A DNA stretch of 64,000 nucleotides from Cyclobacterium marinum DSM 745. GTDB taxonomy: Bacteria; Bacteroidota; Bacteroidia; Cytophagales; Cyclobacteriaceae. Positions within the stretch are counted from its first letter, which is position 1. The number at the start of each line of letters is the position of its first letter. Under the pieces are notes generated by a model. It was given only the letters and a program-made list of their open reading frames with translations, ran no database searches and had not been told where the DNA came from. A program made the position numbers and the translations under genes. Positions 56,326 to 64,000 of this stretch are shown in pieces. The stretch is from assembly GCF_000222485.1 (NCBI RefSeq), contig NC_015914.1:5810001-5874000 (forward strand), in the 5' to 3' direction.

Positions 56326-56706
56326 ACTTATAGTGTTTAATATATACCCAACAAAAGTTAAACATATTTGTTTTGGTAACTAAACAAAAACGATGCAAAA
56401 AATTCAATTCGGCGAAAAATAATTGCAAAAAAACCATTTGAGTTAACATTGATTATCGATAGCGCACTTATCAACCCGAGAAAGGCTTTGAAATACCGGT
56501 CACTTACAGTCTCTATTGAAAAATAAAAAGTGTGAGGCAATTTTGATAGGTCATCTCCAAATTTACCGGCAATAGGTCATTCCTTTTAAAATTTATTTTA
56601 TCACTCAGATTTTAACCAGTGGATTTTTTTTAATTACCTTTTTCTTCCATAGATATCTCATTATATATAGTATTTTTATCCTTTGAACCATTCTAACTTA
56701 TTTCCA
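56326..56706. other. Intergenic region, no supported gene
   Basis: AT-rich spacer with the promoters of the small leftward protein and the rightward oxidoreductase. A 60-codon minus frame at 56358-56540 is hydrophobic but has no ribosome-binding site and no protein-like start, and is not called. Confidence 0.6.
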
Positions 56707-57681
56707 ATGAAAGCACTGACCCTAGAGAAATATGGTTTACCCGAAGAAGTCTTAAGGTTCACAAATCAGAAAATCCCAACCTATCAGAAAAATGAAGTAT
56801 TGGTAAAAATTCATTTTACAGCTATTAATGATTATGATTGGAGTTTGGTTAGGGGAAAGCCATTCATTTACAGATTAATGTTTGGATTGGTTAAACCAAA
56901 ATCAAAAAGTTTGGGAATGGAATTATCGGGAACTGTGGAAGCAGTGGGGTCCGAAGTTACTGAATTTGATATTGGGGATGAGGTTTATGGTGATACCTCT
57001 GCTTACGGTTTTGGAACATTTTCAGAATATATAGCATTGCCTGCAAATGCATTGGTTCATAAACCAAAAAATATGTCGTTTGAGGAAGCTGCAGCCTTAC
57101 CTCATGCTGCTCTTTTGGCACTACAAGGATTGAAAGACATTGGAGGCATAAAGAATGGAATGAAGGTCCTTATCAATGGTGCCGGAGGAGGTGTAGGAAC
57201 CCTAGCTTTACAATTGGCAAAAACCCATCATTGTGAAGTTACAGGAGTTGATCTTCAGGAAAAATTCGAGGCTTTATCTAATTTAGGATATGATCATCTT
57301 ATCAACTATCAACATAAAAATTTTACGGAAAATGGTATTCAATACGATTTAATTCTAGATTGTAAGACAGATAAATCACCTTTCTCTTACTCAAGATCCC
57401 TCACAGCCAATGGGGTTTACGTTAGCATCGGCGGTAAAATCACCTACTTGCTTTCAACACTCATAATAGGAAAGGCTTTATCTGCATTTTCTTCTAAAAG
57501 GTTCGAAATTTTAAGTTTAAAACCAAATCAAGGCCTAAAAGAGATTGAGGAGATGTATGTAAATAACCAGATAAAACCTGTGATAGATGGTCCCTACCCT
57601 CTCTCATTAGGACCAGAAAAACTCCAAGAATTTGGAAATGGCTACCATATAGGTAAAATAATATTATCATTGGGTACCTAA
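56707..57681 (+). CDS. Medium-chain dehydrogenase/reductase, quinone-oxidoreductase-like
   Basis: The ATG at 56707 (MKALTLEKYGLPEEV) is the family start; a TTG 8 codons earlier would add a non-conserved piece. The NAD(P)H-binding loop VLINGAGGGVGTLALQLAK is clear, as is LGMELSGTVEAVGSEVTEFDIGDEVYG in the catalytic domain. There are no Zn-binding Cys residues, which points to the zeta-crystallin/quinone reductase branch. The 324-aa cytosolic enzyme reduces a quinone or enone at NADPH expense. It is monocistronic. Confidence 0.92.
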   Translation: MKALTLEKYGLPEEVLRFTNQKIPTYQKNEVLVKIHFTAINDYDWSLVRGKPFIYRLMFGLVKPKSKSLGMELSGTVEAVGSEVTEFDIGDEVYGDTSAYGFGTFSEYIALPANALVHKPKNMSFEEAAALPHAALLALQGLKDIGGIKNGMKVLINGAGGGVGTLALQLAKTHHCEVTGVDLQEKFEALSNLGYDHLINYQHKNFTENGIQYDLILDCKTDKSPFSYSRSLTANGVYVSIGGKITYLLSTLIIGKALSAFSSKRFEILSLKPNQGLKEIEEMYVNNQIKPVIDGPYPLSLGPEKLQEFGNGYHIGKIILSLGT

Positions 57682-57799
57682 TCATGGTGTCAGGATAATT
57701 TTTTTATAAATATTATTATATTTTAATTTATAATTATTCATTATGTTTACATTATAATACAAATTTTAAATATTTAATTTATAATTAAACCCAAAAATA

Positions 57800-58201
57800 A
57801 TGAATATCAATCTCAATCAAGCTGAAAAGATCATTGTAGCTGCTAAAAGTAAAGCCCAGGCTCTTGACACCAAAATGAATATTGCCGTAGTGGATGCCGG
57901 AGCCAACCTTCTTGCCTTTGCCCGAATGGATGGGGCTTGGTTGGGCTCATTAGACATATCGATAAAAAAAGCGAAAACCGCACGTTATTTTGATATGAAT
58001 ACCGGGGCTATAGGCGAGCTGTCCCAGCCCGGGGGATCTTTATACAATATCGAACATTCTAATAATGGCTTAATTACTTTCCCCGGAGGAGTTCCCATCA
58101 AAAATAGCTCAGGGGAAATTGTTGGGGCTATAGGAGTCAGTGGCAGTTCTGTAGAAAACGATCATGTGGTTGCTGAGGCCGGAGCTATTGCATTAAAATA
58201 A
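57800..58201 (+). CDS. GlcG/HbpS family heme-binding or cofactor-binding protein
   Basis: The 133-aa protein starts with [47 protein letters not shown] residues, the family's classic opening, and continues with [51 protein letters not shown]. The family includes HbpS, which binds heme and iron, and GlcG of glycolate operons. No signal peptide is present here. It is alone between an oxidoreductase and an AraC regulator, so its partner cannot be named. Confidence 0.9.
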   Translation: MNINLNQAEKIIVAAKSKAQALDTKMNIAVVDAGANLLAFARMDGAWLGSLDISIKKAKTARYFDMNTGAIGELSQPGGSLYNIEHSNNGLITFPGGVPIKNSSGEIVGAIGVSGSSVENDHVVAEAGAIALK

Positions 58202-58284
58202 AATCTCTGGTGGCTGGCAAATTCAATGGGTTAGCCGGCCACCTTTTGACATTTAGAACGCAACCTAAAATGAATATTAACCAA

Positions 58285-59163
58285 CTATTGATCAAATCTA
58301 GGTTGAAAGTCTCTTTTATACACTTTAGGAGTTACTCCCATTTTGTTTTTAAACTGCCGATTAAAATTTGAAAGCGTATTGAAACCACTTTCATAACTTA
58401 TCTCACTAATATTTAAATTTTCCGTATGCAACAATTTACAGGCATGGCTTATCCTAACTTCTGAAAGAAAATCGGAAAAGGATTTGTTCATGCGAGATTT
58501 AAAATACCTGGAAAAAGAGGTACTGGTCATGTTGATTAACTCAGCAACTTTTTCTTGTTTAATATCTTGTTGAAAATGATCCATAACAAATGCATGCACC
58601 TTGCTCATTCTATCTTTTTCTGATTCCTTATTGGCATTTATATAACCAGCCTGAACAATTGTTTTGACCTCGGTAGACCTAGAAATTAAAAGTAAAATTT
58701 CAAGCAAACCAATAATCCTATCCATTCCTTTTTTTTGTACCAACCGAATAAGTTTATCTTTAAGTATCTGGTTGGTTTTACCTATGATTTGAAGTCCCAG
58801 TGCAGCCCTTTTCAGTAAGGTTCTAAATTCTTCAAACTCCTCCTTCTCCAACATTTTTTCACCTAAAAAATCTTCAGGAAAATAAACGACAATTCCACGA
58901 GTCATTAGCACGCTATCCTTTTCAAAATATGCTTGATCATTTCTCCATAAATGAGGCAAATTAGGCCCTGTAAGTACCATATCATTTGGCTGAAAAGGTC
59001 GCATATCGTCCCCTACAAATCTGGTTCCATGTCCTTCCAGTACTAAAAATAATTGGTATTCAGGATGAAAATGCCAGTTTTTATCAAAACTCGGTGCCAC
59101 CAACTCCTTTATTATATAGGCATTGTGTTCAGGTATTCGAGATTTTTGAAAAGCTTTTTTCAT
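58285..59163 (-). CDS. AraC family regulator with N-terminal cupin
   Basis: The cupin domain shows KNWHFHPEYQLFLVLEGHGTRF and a NLPHLWRN box (residues 30-80). The C-terminal AraC domain has two helix-turn-helix units, EKVAELINMTSTSFSRYFKSR and ISEISYESGFNTLSNFNRQFK. Such proteins sense a sugar or related ligand and activate catabolic genes. It is divergent from the ThuA-dehydrogenase operon (gap 153 bp), so that operon is its likely target. Confidence 0.92.
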   Translation of the reverse strand: MKKAFQKSRIPEHNAYIIKELVAPSFDKNWHFHPEYQLFLVLEGHGTRFVGDDMRPFQPNDMVLTGPNLPHLWRNDQAYFEKDSVLMTRGIVVYFPEDFLGEKMLEKEEFEEFRTLLKRAALGLQIIGKTNQILKDKLIRLVQKKGMDRIIGLLEILLLISRSTEVKTIVQAGYINANKESEKDRMSKVHAFVMDHFQQDIKQEKVAELINMTSTSFSRYFKSRMNKSFSDFLSEVRISHACKLLHTENLNISEISYESGFNTLSNFNRQFKNKMGVTPKVYKRDFQPRFDQ

Positions 59164-59316
59164 TAGTAATTAAATAATGTTAAATAAATCGATAAAAGTA
59201 GATAAAAATGACAATAAACAGTCATTATCAGGCAAAAAACAGTAAGCATGGAGATTATAAAACCTTCAATTTAGTATTTTGATAGAATTTAAATAACAAT
59301 ACCCCAATTAGCAACA

Positions 59317-62300
59317 ATGAAAAACCTAGGAATATTTGCCGTTCTTATCCTGTTTTGGATGGCATGTGGCACAAAAAACAAGGAAATTGAATTATTTGAT
59401 GGTCCTAGAAGGGCAGAAATATTATTTCTTGGCCATGACAATACTCACCATGATTCAGAAAAATTAATGCCTATTCTTGCCAAGCATCTATTCCAGAAAG
59501 GTATCAATCTTACTTACACCTCTGACCTTAAAGATCTTAACGAAGAAAAATTAAGACTTTATGATGGGCTTATCATCTATGCCAATCATGAGGCTATTTC
59601 AGCAGAACAAGAAGTAGCGCTTAAAAATTATGTTGAAGGTGGTAAGGCTTTGATCCCTATTCACAGTGCCTCATTTTGTTTTCAAAATTCTGATTGGTTT
59701 ATAGAGACTGTGGGAGGTCAATTTTCTTCTCATGGAACGGGTGAATTTAGTACGACTATTACAGATCCTTCCCATCCTGTGATGGAGGGTATATCTTCTT
59801 TCACCACTTGGGATGAAACCTATGTGCACAGTCAATTAAACGAAGATATGACCATCTTGATGGAAAGGACTGAGGGAGATAGAAAAGAACCCTATACCTG
59901 GGTAAGAGAACAAGGAAAAGGACGTGTTTTTTATACTGCTTATGGTCATGACGAAAGGACATGGAATCAACCTGAATTTCAAAAATTAGTAGCCAATGGT
60001 GTATTATGGGCCATTGGAGACAAGGTGGCTAAACAGGTGGCTGAGTTTGATATACCTCAACCTCAATTTGAGGATGCGGAAATCCCCAACTATGAAAACA
60101 ATGAACCTGCCCCCAGATACCAACTTCCACTTTCACCTGAAGAATCAATGAAATTGGTGCAGGTCCCTGTAGGTTTTGAATTGCAGCTTTTTGCTTCAGA
60201 ACCGGACATTGTCAACCCAATGGCCATTACCTGGGATGATAAAGGACGGCTCTATGCCATTGAAACATCAGACTATCCCAATGAGGTAAGAAAAGAGGGG
60301 GGCAATGATAAAATCAAAATTTTAGAAGATACCGATGGAGATGGAAAAGCCGACAAAATTACTGTTTTTGCAGATGGCCTAAATATTCCTACTAGCATGG
60401 TCTATGTCAATGGAGGTATATTGCTTTCCATGGCTCCAGATTTCCTATTTCTAAAAGACACCGATGGGGACGATAAGGCAGATATTAGGGAAACCATCAT
60501 TACAGGTTGGGGAAAAAGTGACACTCATGCTGGTCCTTCGAATTTAAAATATGGTTTTGACAATAAAATTTGGGGTGTTTTAGGTTACTCCGGTTTTAAA
60601 GGAGAAACAGATGGCAAAGCCTTGTCCTTTAGTCAGGGAGTTTACCGATTTTCTCCTGACGGCAGCAACTTTGAGTTCCTCGGCAATACCAGCAACAATA
60701 CCTGGGGTTTAGGTTTCACTGAAGAATTTAACACCTTTATTTCCACTGCAAATGGCCAGCACAGCGCTTATCTTGCCATGCCCAATAAGTTTGTAAAACG
60801 ACCAGTAAATGGAGGCTCTGTCAATGCTGTTCATGGTATAGACAGCCATTACGACATGCCACACCTTACACCTTTTTTACGTCAGGTAGATTGGCATGGC
60901 AGCTATACGGCCGCTGCCGGACACAATTTTTACACCGCTAGAAGCTTCCCAAAAACATACTGGAACAAAGTCGCTTTTGTAGCAGAACCTACGGGTAGGG
61001 TTTTACACAATGCTATTATAACTCCTGAAGGATCTGGTTTTAAGGAGAAAAATGGCTTTAACTTATTAGCGAGTTCGGATGAATGGTTTTCTCCTGTTCA
61101 TGCTGAAGTGGGACCTGATGGCGCAGTATGGATCGCCGATTGGTACAACTTTATCATTCAACACAACCCTACGCCTAAGGGATTTGAAAACGGCGAAGGC
61201 AATGCCTATATTAATCCACTCCGAGATTCCAAACACGGCAGAATATACCGCCTAATCTATCAAGGAGGAGATTACAAAACCATGAACATCGATCCTTCGA
61301 ATAACAAAGACCTTATAAGTGGCTTGAAAAGCGGTAATATGTTCTGGAGAATGACCGCTCAGAAACTTATTGTAGAAAACCAAAATACCTCGATAATAGA
61401 CGATTTACTTCAACTCATAGCTGACCAATCAGTAGATGAAATCGGATTAAATTCACCAGCCATACATGCTTTATGGACCTTACATGGAATAGGTGCTTTG
61501 GATGGAAGTAATGCTAAAGCTATGGAAGGAGCAACAAAGGCGCTGAAACACCCTGCTGCAGGAGTTAGAAAAAATGCCATTCGGGTATTACCTAAGAGCA
61601 AAGAGGCCTTAAAAGCCATTTTAGGTGCCAATCTGATTAAGGATAAAGATCTTAACACCCGAAAAGAAGCAATACTTGCCCTTGCAGAAATGCCTTCTTC
61701 ATCTGATGTTTCAGATTTACTTTTAACTGCCTGTCAAGATGATGAAAATGCTGTTGATGAATATATTCCTCAAGCCTTATTCGCTGCAACGATCACCCAT
61801 CCTTCTGCATTTGATGCTTCTTCAACTGCACTTCAGCAGATTGACAAAGCCGATTCATTATTGACTTTAGAAGAGCGAGTAGCCAAGAGCCTTCTCGAAG
61901 AACAATACAGTTTAGATAGAAGATCTGGAGTTCCGTTCCCCCCCCAAATAGCCGCAAAGGAAATTAGAATTCAGGCCACCTTAAGCAAAACAGATAAACC
62001 TTTGGAAGGGATAATCGTGGCACAAGGTAACAAGACCAATGGTTATAGTTTGTATATTCAAAACAATTCAATATACTGGTTGGTAAAACAAAATGGAAAA
62101 ACCTACCAAGCTGTTTCAAGAGGAAAAATACCCAATCAACAATTTGTATTGAAAGCAAGCCTGAAGAAGGGTGGAACAATGGAAATAAGCATTGATGACA
62201 TTGCACTTGCAAAAAGCAATGCCCAAGGCCTTTTTACTGAAAATTTTGACCAAGATAGGGTTAGAATTGGGCATGATAACATGGGTTCTTCTCAGGTAGG

Positions 62301-62814
62301 AGAATACAAGGATCGTTTTTACTTTAATGGGAGAATGAATTCAAGGTCATCTTACCTCAACCTTAAAGTACCAATATTAGGGGATGAACTTAAATCCCTT
62401 GGATCAGAACAAACTCAGATTCCAACAAGCAGTGGTAATCCAGTAACTATCAAGATGGGAGTAATCGCCCATGAAATGAAATTTGATAAAGCCAGCTTTA
62501 AGGTGAAAGCAGGTCAACAGGTAACCATTGATTTCGTGAACAATGATTTTATGCAGCATAATCTATTGATAGGAAAAGTCGGAAGTTTGGAGGTCATAGG
62601 CAAAGCAGCAGATGAATTGGCGAGGGACCCCAAGGGCATCGATATAAATTTTACCCCAAAGATACCAGAGATAATTGCTGCTATTCCATTAGTGAATCCT
62701 GACAACAATGAAAGCTTGGTATTCATTGCTCCAAGAACCCCGGGAGAATACCCATTTTTATGTACTGTTCCGGGGCACTGGAGAATAATGAATGGAATAA
62801 TGATTGTAGAATAA
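59317..62814 (+). CDS. Giant lipoprotein fusion: ThuA domain, PVC-type dehydrogenase, HEAT repeats, laminin-G-like and cupredoxin domains
   Basis: The 1165-aa protein starts with a lipoprotein signal (VLILFWMAC-GT). Domain order is: ThuA-like glutamine-amidotransferase fold (about 30-240, IHSASFCFQNSDWF); a beta-propeller PVC-type dehydrogenase (290-650, LFASEPDIVNPMAITWDDKGRLYAIE); HEAT-like helices (660-850); a laminin-G-like jelly roll (870-1030); and a cupredoxin (1040-1165). The last keeps type-1 copper ligands: QHN for His, and CTVPGHWRIM as C-x4-H-x3-M. It may oxidise sugars with a copper-linked electron path. It heads a sugar-catabolism operon. Confidence 0.87.
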   Translation: MKNLGIFAVLILFWMACGTKNKEIELFDGPRRAEILFLGHDNTHHDSEKLMPILAKHLFQKGINLTYTSDLKDLNEEKLRLYDGLIIYANHEAISAEQEVALKNYVEGGKALIPIHSASFCFQNSDWFIETVGGQFSSHGTGEFSTTITDPSHPVMEGISSFTTWDETYVHSQLNEDMTILMERTEGDRKEPYTWVREQGKGRVFYTAYGHDERTWNQPEFQKLVANGVLWAIGDKVAKQVAEFDIPQPQFEDAEIPNYENNEPAPRYQLPLSPEESMKLVQVPVGFELQLFASEPDIVNPMAITWDDKGRLYAIETSDYPNEVRKEGGNDKIKILEDTDGDGKADKITVFADGLNIPTSMVYVNGGILLSMAPDFLFLKDTDGDDKADIRETIITGWGKSDTHAGPSNLKYGFDNKIWGVLGYSGFKGETDGKALSFSQGVYRFSPDGSNFEFLGNTSNNTWGLGFTEEFNTFISTANGQHSAYLAMPNKFVKRPVNGGSVNAVHGIDSHYDMPHLTPFLRQVDWHGSYTAAAGHNFYTARSFPKTYWNKVAFVAEPTGRVLHNAIITPEGSGFKEKNGFNLLASSDEWFSPVHAEVGPDGAVWIADWYNFIIQHNPTPKGFENGEGNAYINPLRDSKHGRIYRLIYQGGDYKTMNIDPSNNKDLISGLKSGNMFWRMTAQKLIVENQNTSIIDDLLQLIADQSVDEIGLNSPAIHALWTLHGIGALDGSNAKAMEGATKALKHPAAGVRKNAIRVLPKSKEALKAILGANLIKDKDLNTRKEAILALAEMPSSSDVSDLLLTACQDDENAVDEYIPQALFAATITHPSAFDASSTALQQIDKADSLLTLEERVAKSLLEEQYSLDRRSGVPFPPQIAAKEIRIQATLSKTDKPLEGIIVAQGNKTNGYSLYIQNNSIYWLVKQNGKTYQAVSRGKIPNQQFVLKASLKKGGTMEISIDDIALAKSNAQGLFTENFDQDRVRIGHDNMGSSQVGEYKDRFYFNGRMNSRSSYLNLKVPILGDELKSLGSEQTQIPTSSGNPVTIKMGVIAHEMKFDKASFKVKAGQQVTIDFVNNDFMQHNLLIGKVGSLEVIGKAADELARDPKGIDINFTPKIPEIIAAIPLVNPDNNESLVFIAPRTPGEYPFLCTVPGHWRIMNGIMIVE

Positions 62815-62835
62815 GCGCAAAAATATAAATAAGAT

Positions 62836-63696
62836 ATGGCTTTAAACATTAAATTAGGGGTAAGCACTTGGCTTTGGACCTCTCCATTTGACACAGCAAC
62901 TGTTTCTCTATTCCCTAAAATCAAGGAAATGGGTTTTGACACTGTAGAAATACCGGTAGAAGATCCCTACTTAATAGACACCAAAATAGTAAGCAAGGCT
63001 TTAAAAGACAATGGCCTCTCTCCTATCATTTGTGCTGCTTTCGGCACAAATAGAGACCTAACCCATGATGACCCTTCATTTCATCAAACCAGTTTAGATT
63101 ATATTCAGGCCTGTTTCGATACCAGTGCAGCCCTAGGAGCTAAATTTGTAGCCGGACCAATGTATTCAGCTGTAGGTAAAGCTCGCTTGGTATCTCCTGA
63201 GCAAAAAAAAATTGAATGGCAGAGAGCCGTATCCAATTTGGAGAAGGTTTGTCGGATGGCTGAGAATTCAGGTCAAAAAATTGCTCTAGAACCTTTAAAT
63301 AGGTTTGAAACCGACCTGATCAACACTACCTCTGATTTGATGAAGTTGATAGCAGACATCAATCATCCTGCTGCCGGAGTACTGCTTGATGGATTTCATA
63401 TGAATATTGAAGAACCAAGCATCGAAGCAGCAATTTTACAGGCAGGTGAAAAACTCATCCATGTGCAGGTGTCTGAAAATCACCGAGGAACTCCGGGAAC
63501 CGGGCAAACTCGATGGGAAGAATTTAGGACAGGACTCGAAAAAATCAATTATCAAGGAGCAGTAACGATAGAAAGTTTCACACCTGAAATAAAAGAATTG
63601 GCCGGGGCGGTATGCATATGGCGTAATTTTGCAGAGAGCCAGGACAAATTTGCGGCTGAGGGCTATAAATTTTTAAAGAATTGGTCTAATCAATAA
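62836..63696 (+). CDS. Sugar phosphate isomerase/epimerase (AP-endonuclease-2-like TIM barrel)
   Basis: The 286-aa protein starts LGVSTWLWTSPFDTATV and shows the barrel metal-site motifs IALEPLNRFETDLINTT (Glu), VLLDGFHMNIEEP (Asp and His), HVQVSENHRGTPGTG (His) and AVTIESFTP (Glu). This matches the D-psicose 3-epimerase/tagatose epimerase-like group. It follows the ThuA fusion gene by 21 bp and precedes a Gfo/Idh/MocA oxidoreductase, a common trio for sugar or inositol catabolism. The exact sugar is not predictable. Confidence 0.92.
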   Translation: MALNIKLGVSTWLWTSPFDTATVSLFPKIKEMGFDTVEIPVEDPYLIDTKIVSKALKDNGLSPIICAAFGTNRDLTHDDPSFHQTSLDYIQACFDTSAALGAKFVAGPMYSAVGKARLVSPEQKKIEWQRAVSNLEKVCRMAENSGQKIALEPLNRFETDLINTTSDLMKLIADINHPAAGVLLDGFHMNIEEPSIEAAILQAGEKLIHVQVSENHRGTPGTGQTRWEEFRTGLEKINYQGAVTIESFTPEIKELAGAVCIWRNFAESQDKFAAEGYKFLKNWSNQ

Positions 63697-63737
63697 ACCA
63701 AAATTAATCATAAGTTATAAACCCAAAATTTGTGGAA

Positions 63738-64000
63738 ATGAATAAAAAACTAAACATTGCAATCATAGGACTGGGATTTGGTGCAGAATTTATCCCTATC
63801 TATCAAAAACATCCTGAAGCAAATATATATGCCATTTGCCAAAGGAATAAAGAAAAATTGAATGAGATAGGTAATGCATTTGGGATAGAAAAAAGATATT
63901 CTGACTATGATGAATTGCTAAAAGACCCTGAAATCGATGCGGTTCACATTAACACACCAATACAAGCACATGCAGAACAATCCCTTAAAGCCTTACGGGC
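63738..64000 (+). CDS. Gfo/Idh/MocA family oxidoreductase, N-terminal part (cut by window edge)
   Basis: ATG at 63738 after a GGA box opens a frame that runs to the window end, 87 residues. The start NIAIIGLGFGAEFIPIYQKHPE is the Rossmann nucleotide-binding loop of this NAD(P)-dependent family, and RYSDYDELLKDPEIDAVHINTP follows the usual pattern up to the conserved (H)xxTP box. Members oxidise or reduce sugars. It lies 41 bp after the epimerase gene. The C-terminus is outside the window. Confidence 0.92.
   Translation, partial: MNKKLNIAIIGLGFGAEFIPIYQKHPEANIYAICQRNKEKLNEIGNAFGIEKRYSDYDELLKDPEIDAVHINTPIQAHAEQSLKALR

Noticed and set aside
56358..56540. 60-codon hydrophobic minus-strand frame
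   Set aside because: No ribosome-binding site, AT-rich composition that naturally gives Phe/Ile-rich translations, and no protein-like N-terminus.

Overview
The window looks like a chromosomal segment of a Bacteroidota bacterium, most likely a marine or aquatic Cytophagales (Cyclobacteriaceae-like). The evidence is low GC with A-rich, mostly Shine-Dalgarno-poor gene starts; many lipoproteins and signal-peptide enzymes; a TonB-dependent receptor with a carboxypeptidase-like N-domain; and an arginine cluster built on the Bacteroidetes-type ArgF' transcarbamylase and a GNAT-type acetyltransferase. No rRNA, tRNA, insertion sequence, integrase or CRISPR array was found.

Region by region. 1-1787 (minus): the promoter-proximal end of an extracellular contractile injection system operon, consisting of a Pvc16-like DUF4255 cap protein, an unassigned 285-aa protein and the start of the tail sheath, which runs off the window. 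2.6-5.1 kb: a KefF-like/KefC-like oxidoreductase-antiporter pair. 5.2-9 kb: small single genes (YbjQ family with a tiny membrane protein, TonB-C lipoprotein, ChbG-type deacetylase, PhnB-like VOC protein) separated by long AT-rich spacers. 9.4-16.5 kb: GlxA-type regulator, secreted NamZ-type muramidase, SIMPL protein, a large nucleoside-phosphorylase-like protein, and a methyltransferase/radical SAM/DUF3253 operon. 16.8-24.5 kb: an exported hydrolase run with three amidohydrolase paralogues (two lacking the metal-binding HxH), an NlpC/P60 lipoprotein and an M28 peptidase. 24.6-30.6 kb (minus): subtilase, cysteine desulfurase, MoaC, a MobB/MobA fusion and RlmL, ending at a strong bidirectional terminator.

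31-34 kb: a SAM riboswitch controlling metY-metX and a VOC gene. 34.2-36.7 kb: two adjacent exported phosphodiesterases. 36.7-41 kb (minus): a tightly coupled ATP-grasp ligase, a 664-aa protein of unknown family with a possible Cys/His/Asn catalytic set, and a divergent alanine racemase. This is the best candidate for an undescribed biosynthetic system. 41.6-49.9 kb: a complete arginine operon (GNAT synthase, argG, argC, argD, argF', argB, argE-like, argH) whose transcarbamylase carries Val at position 90, where succinyl-specific enzymes carry Pro and acetyl-specific ones Glu. 49.9-57.7 kb: membrane proteins, a TonB receptor followed by a His-rich lipoprotein (probable metal uptake), a terminator and a quinone-oxidoreductase-like enzyme. 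57.8-64 kb: HbpS-like protein, a cupin-AraC regulator and, divergent from it, a sugar-catabolism operon with a giant ThuA/dehydrogenase/cupredoxin fusion, a sugar isomerase and a truncated Gfo/Idh/MocA oxidoreductase.

All functional calls come from reading motifs by eye. Family names are from memory and no searches were run.
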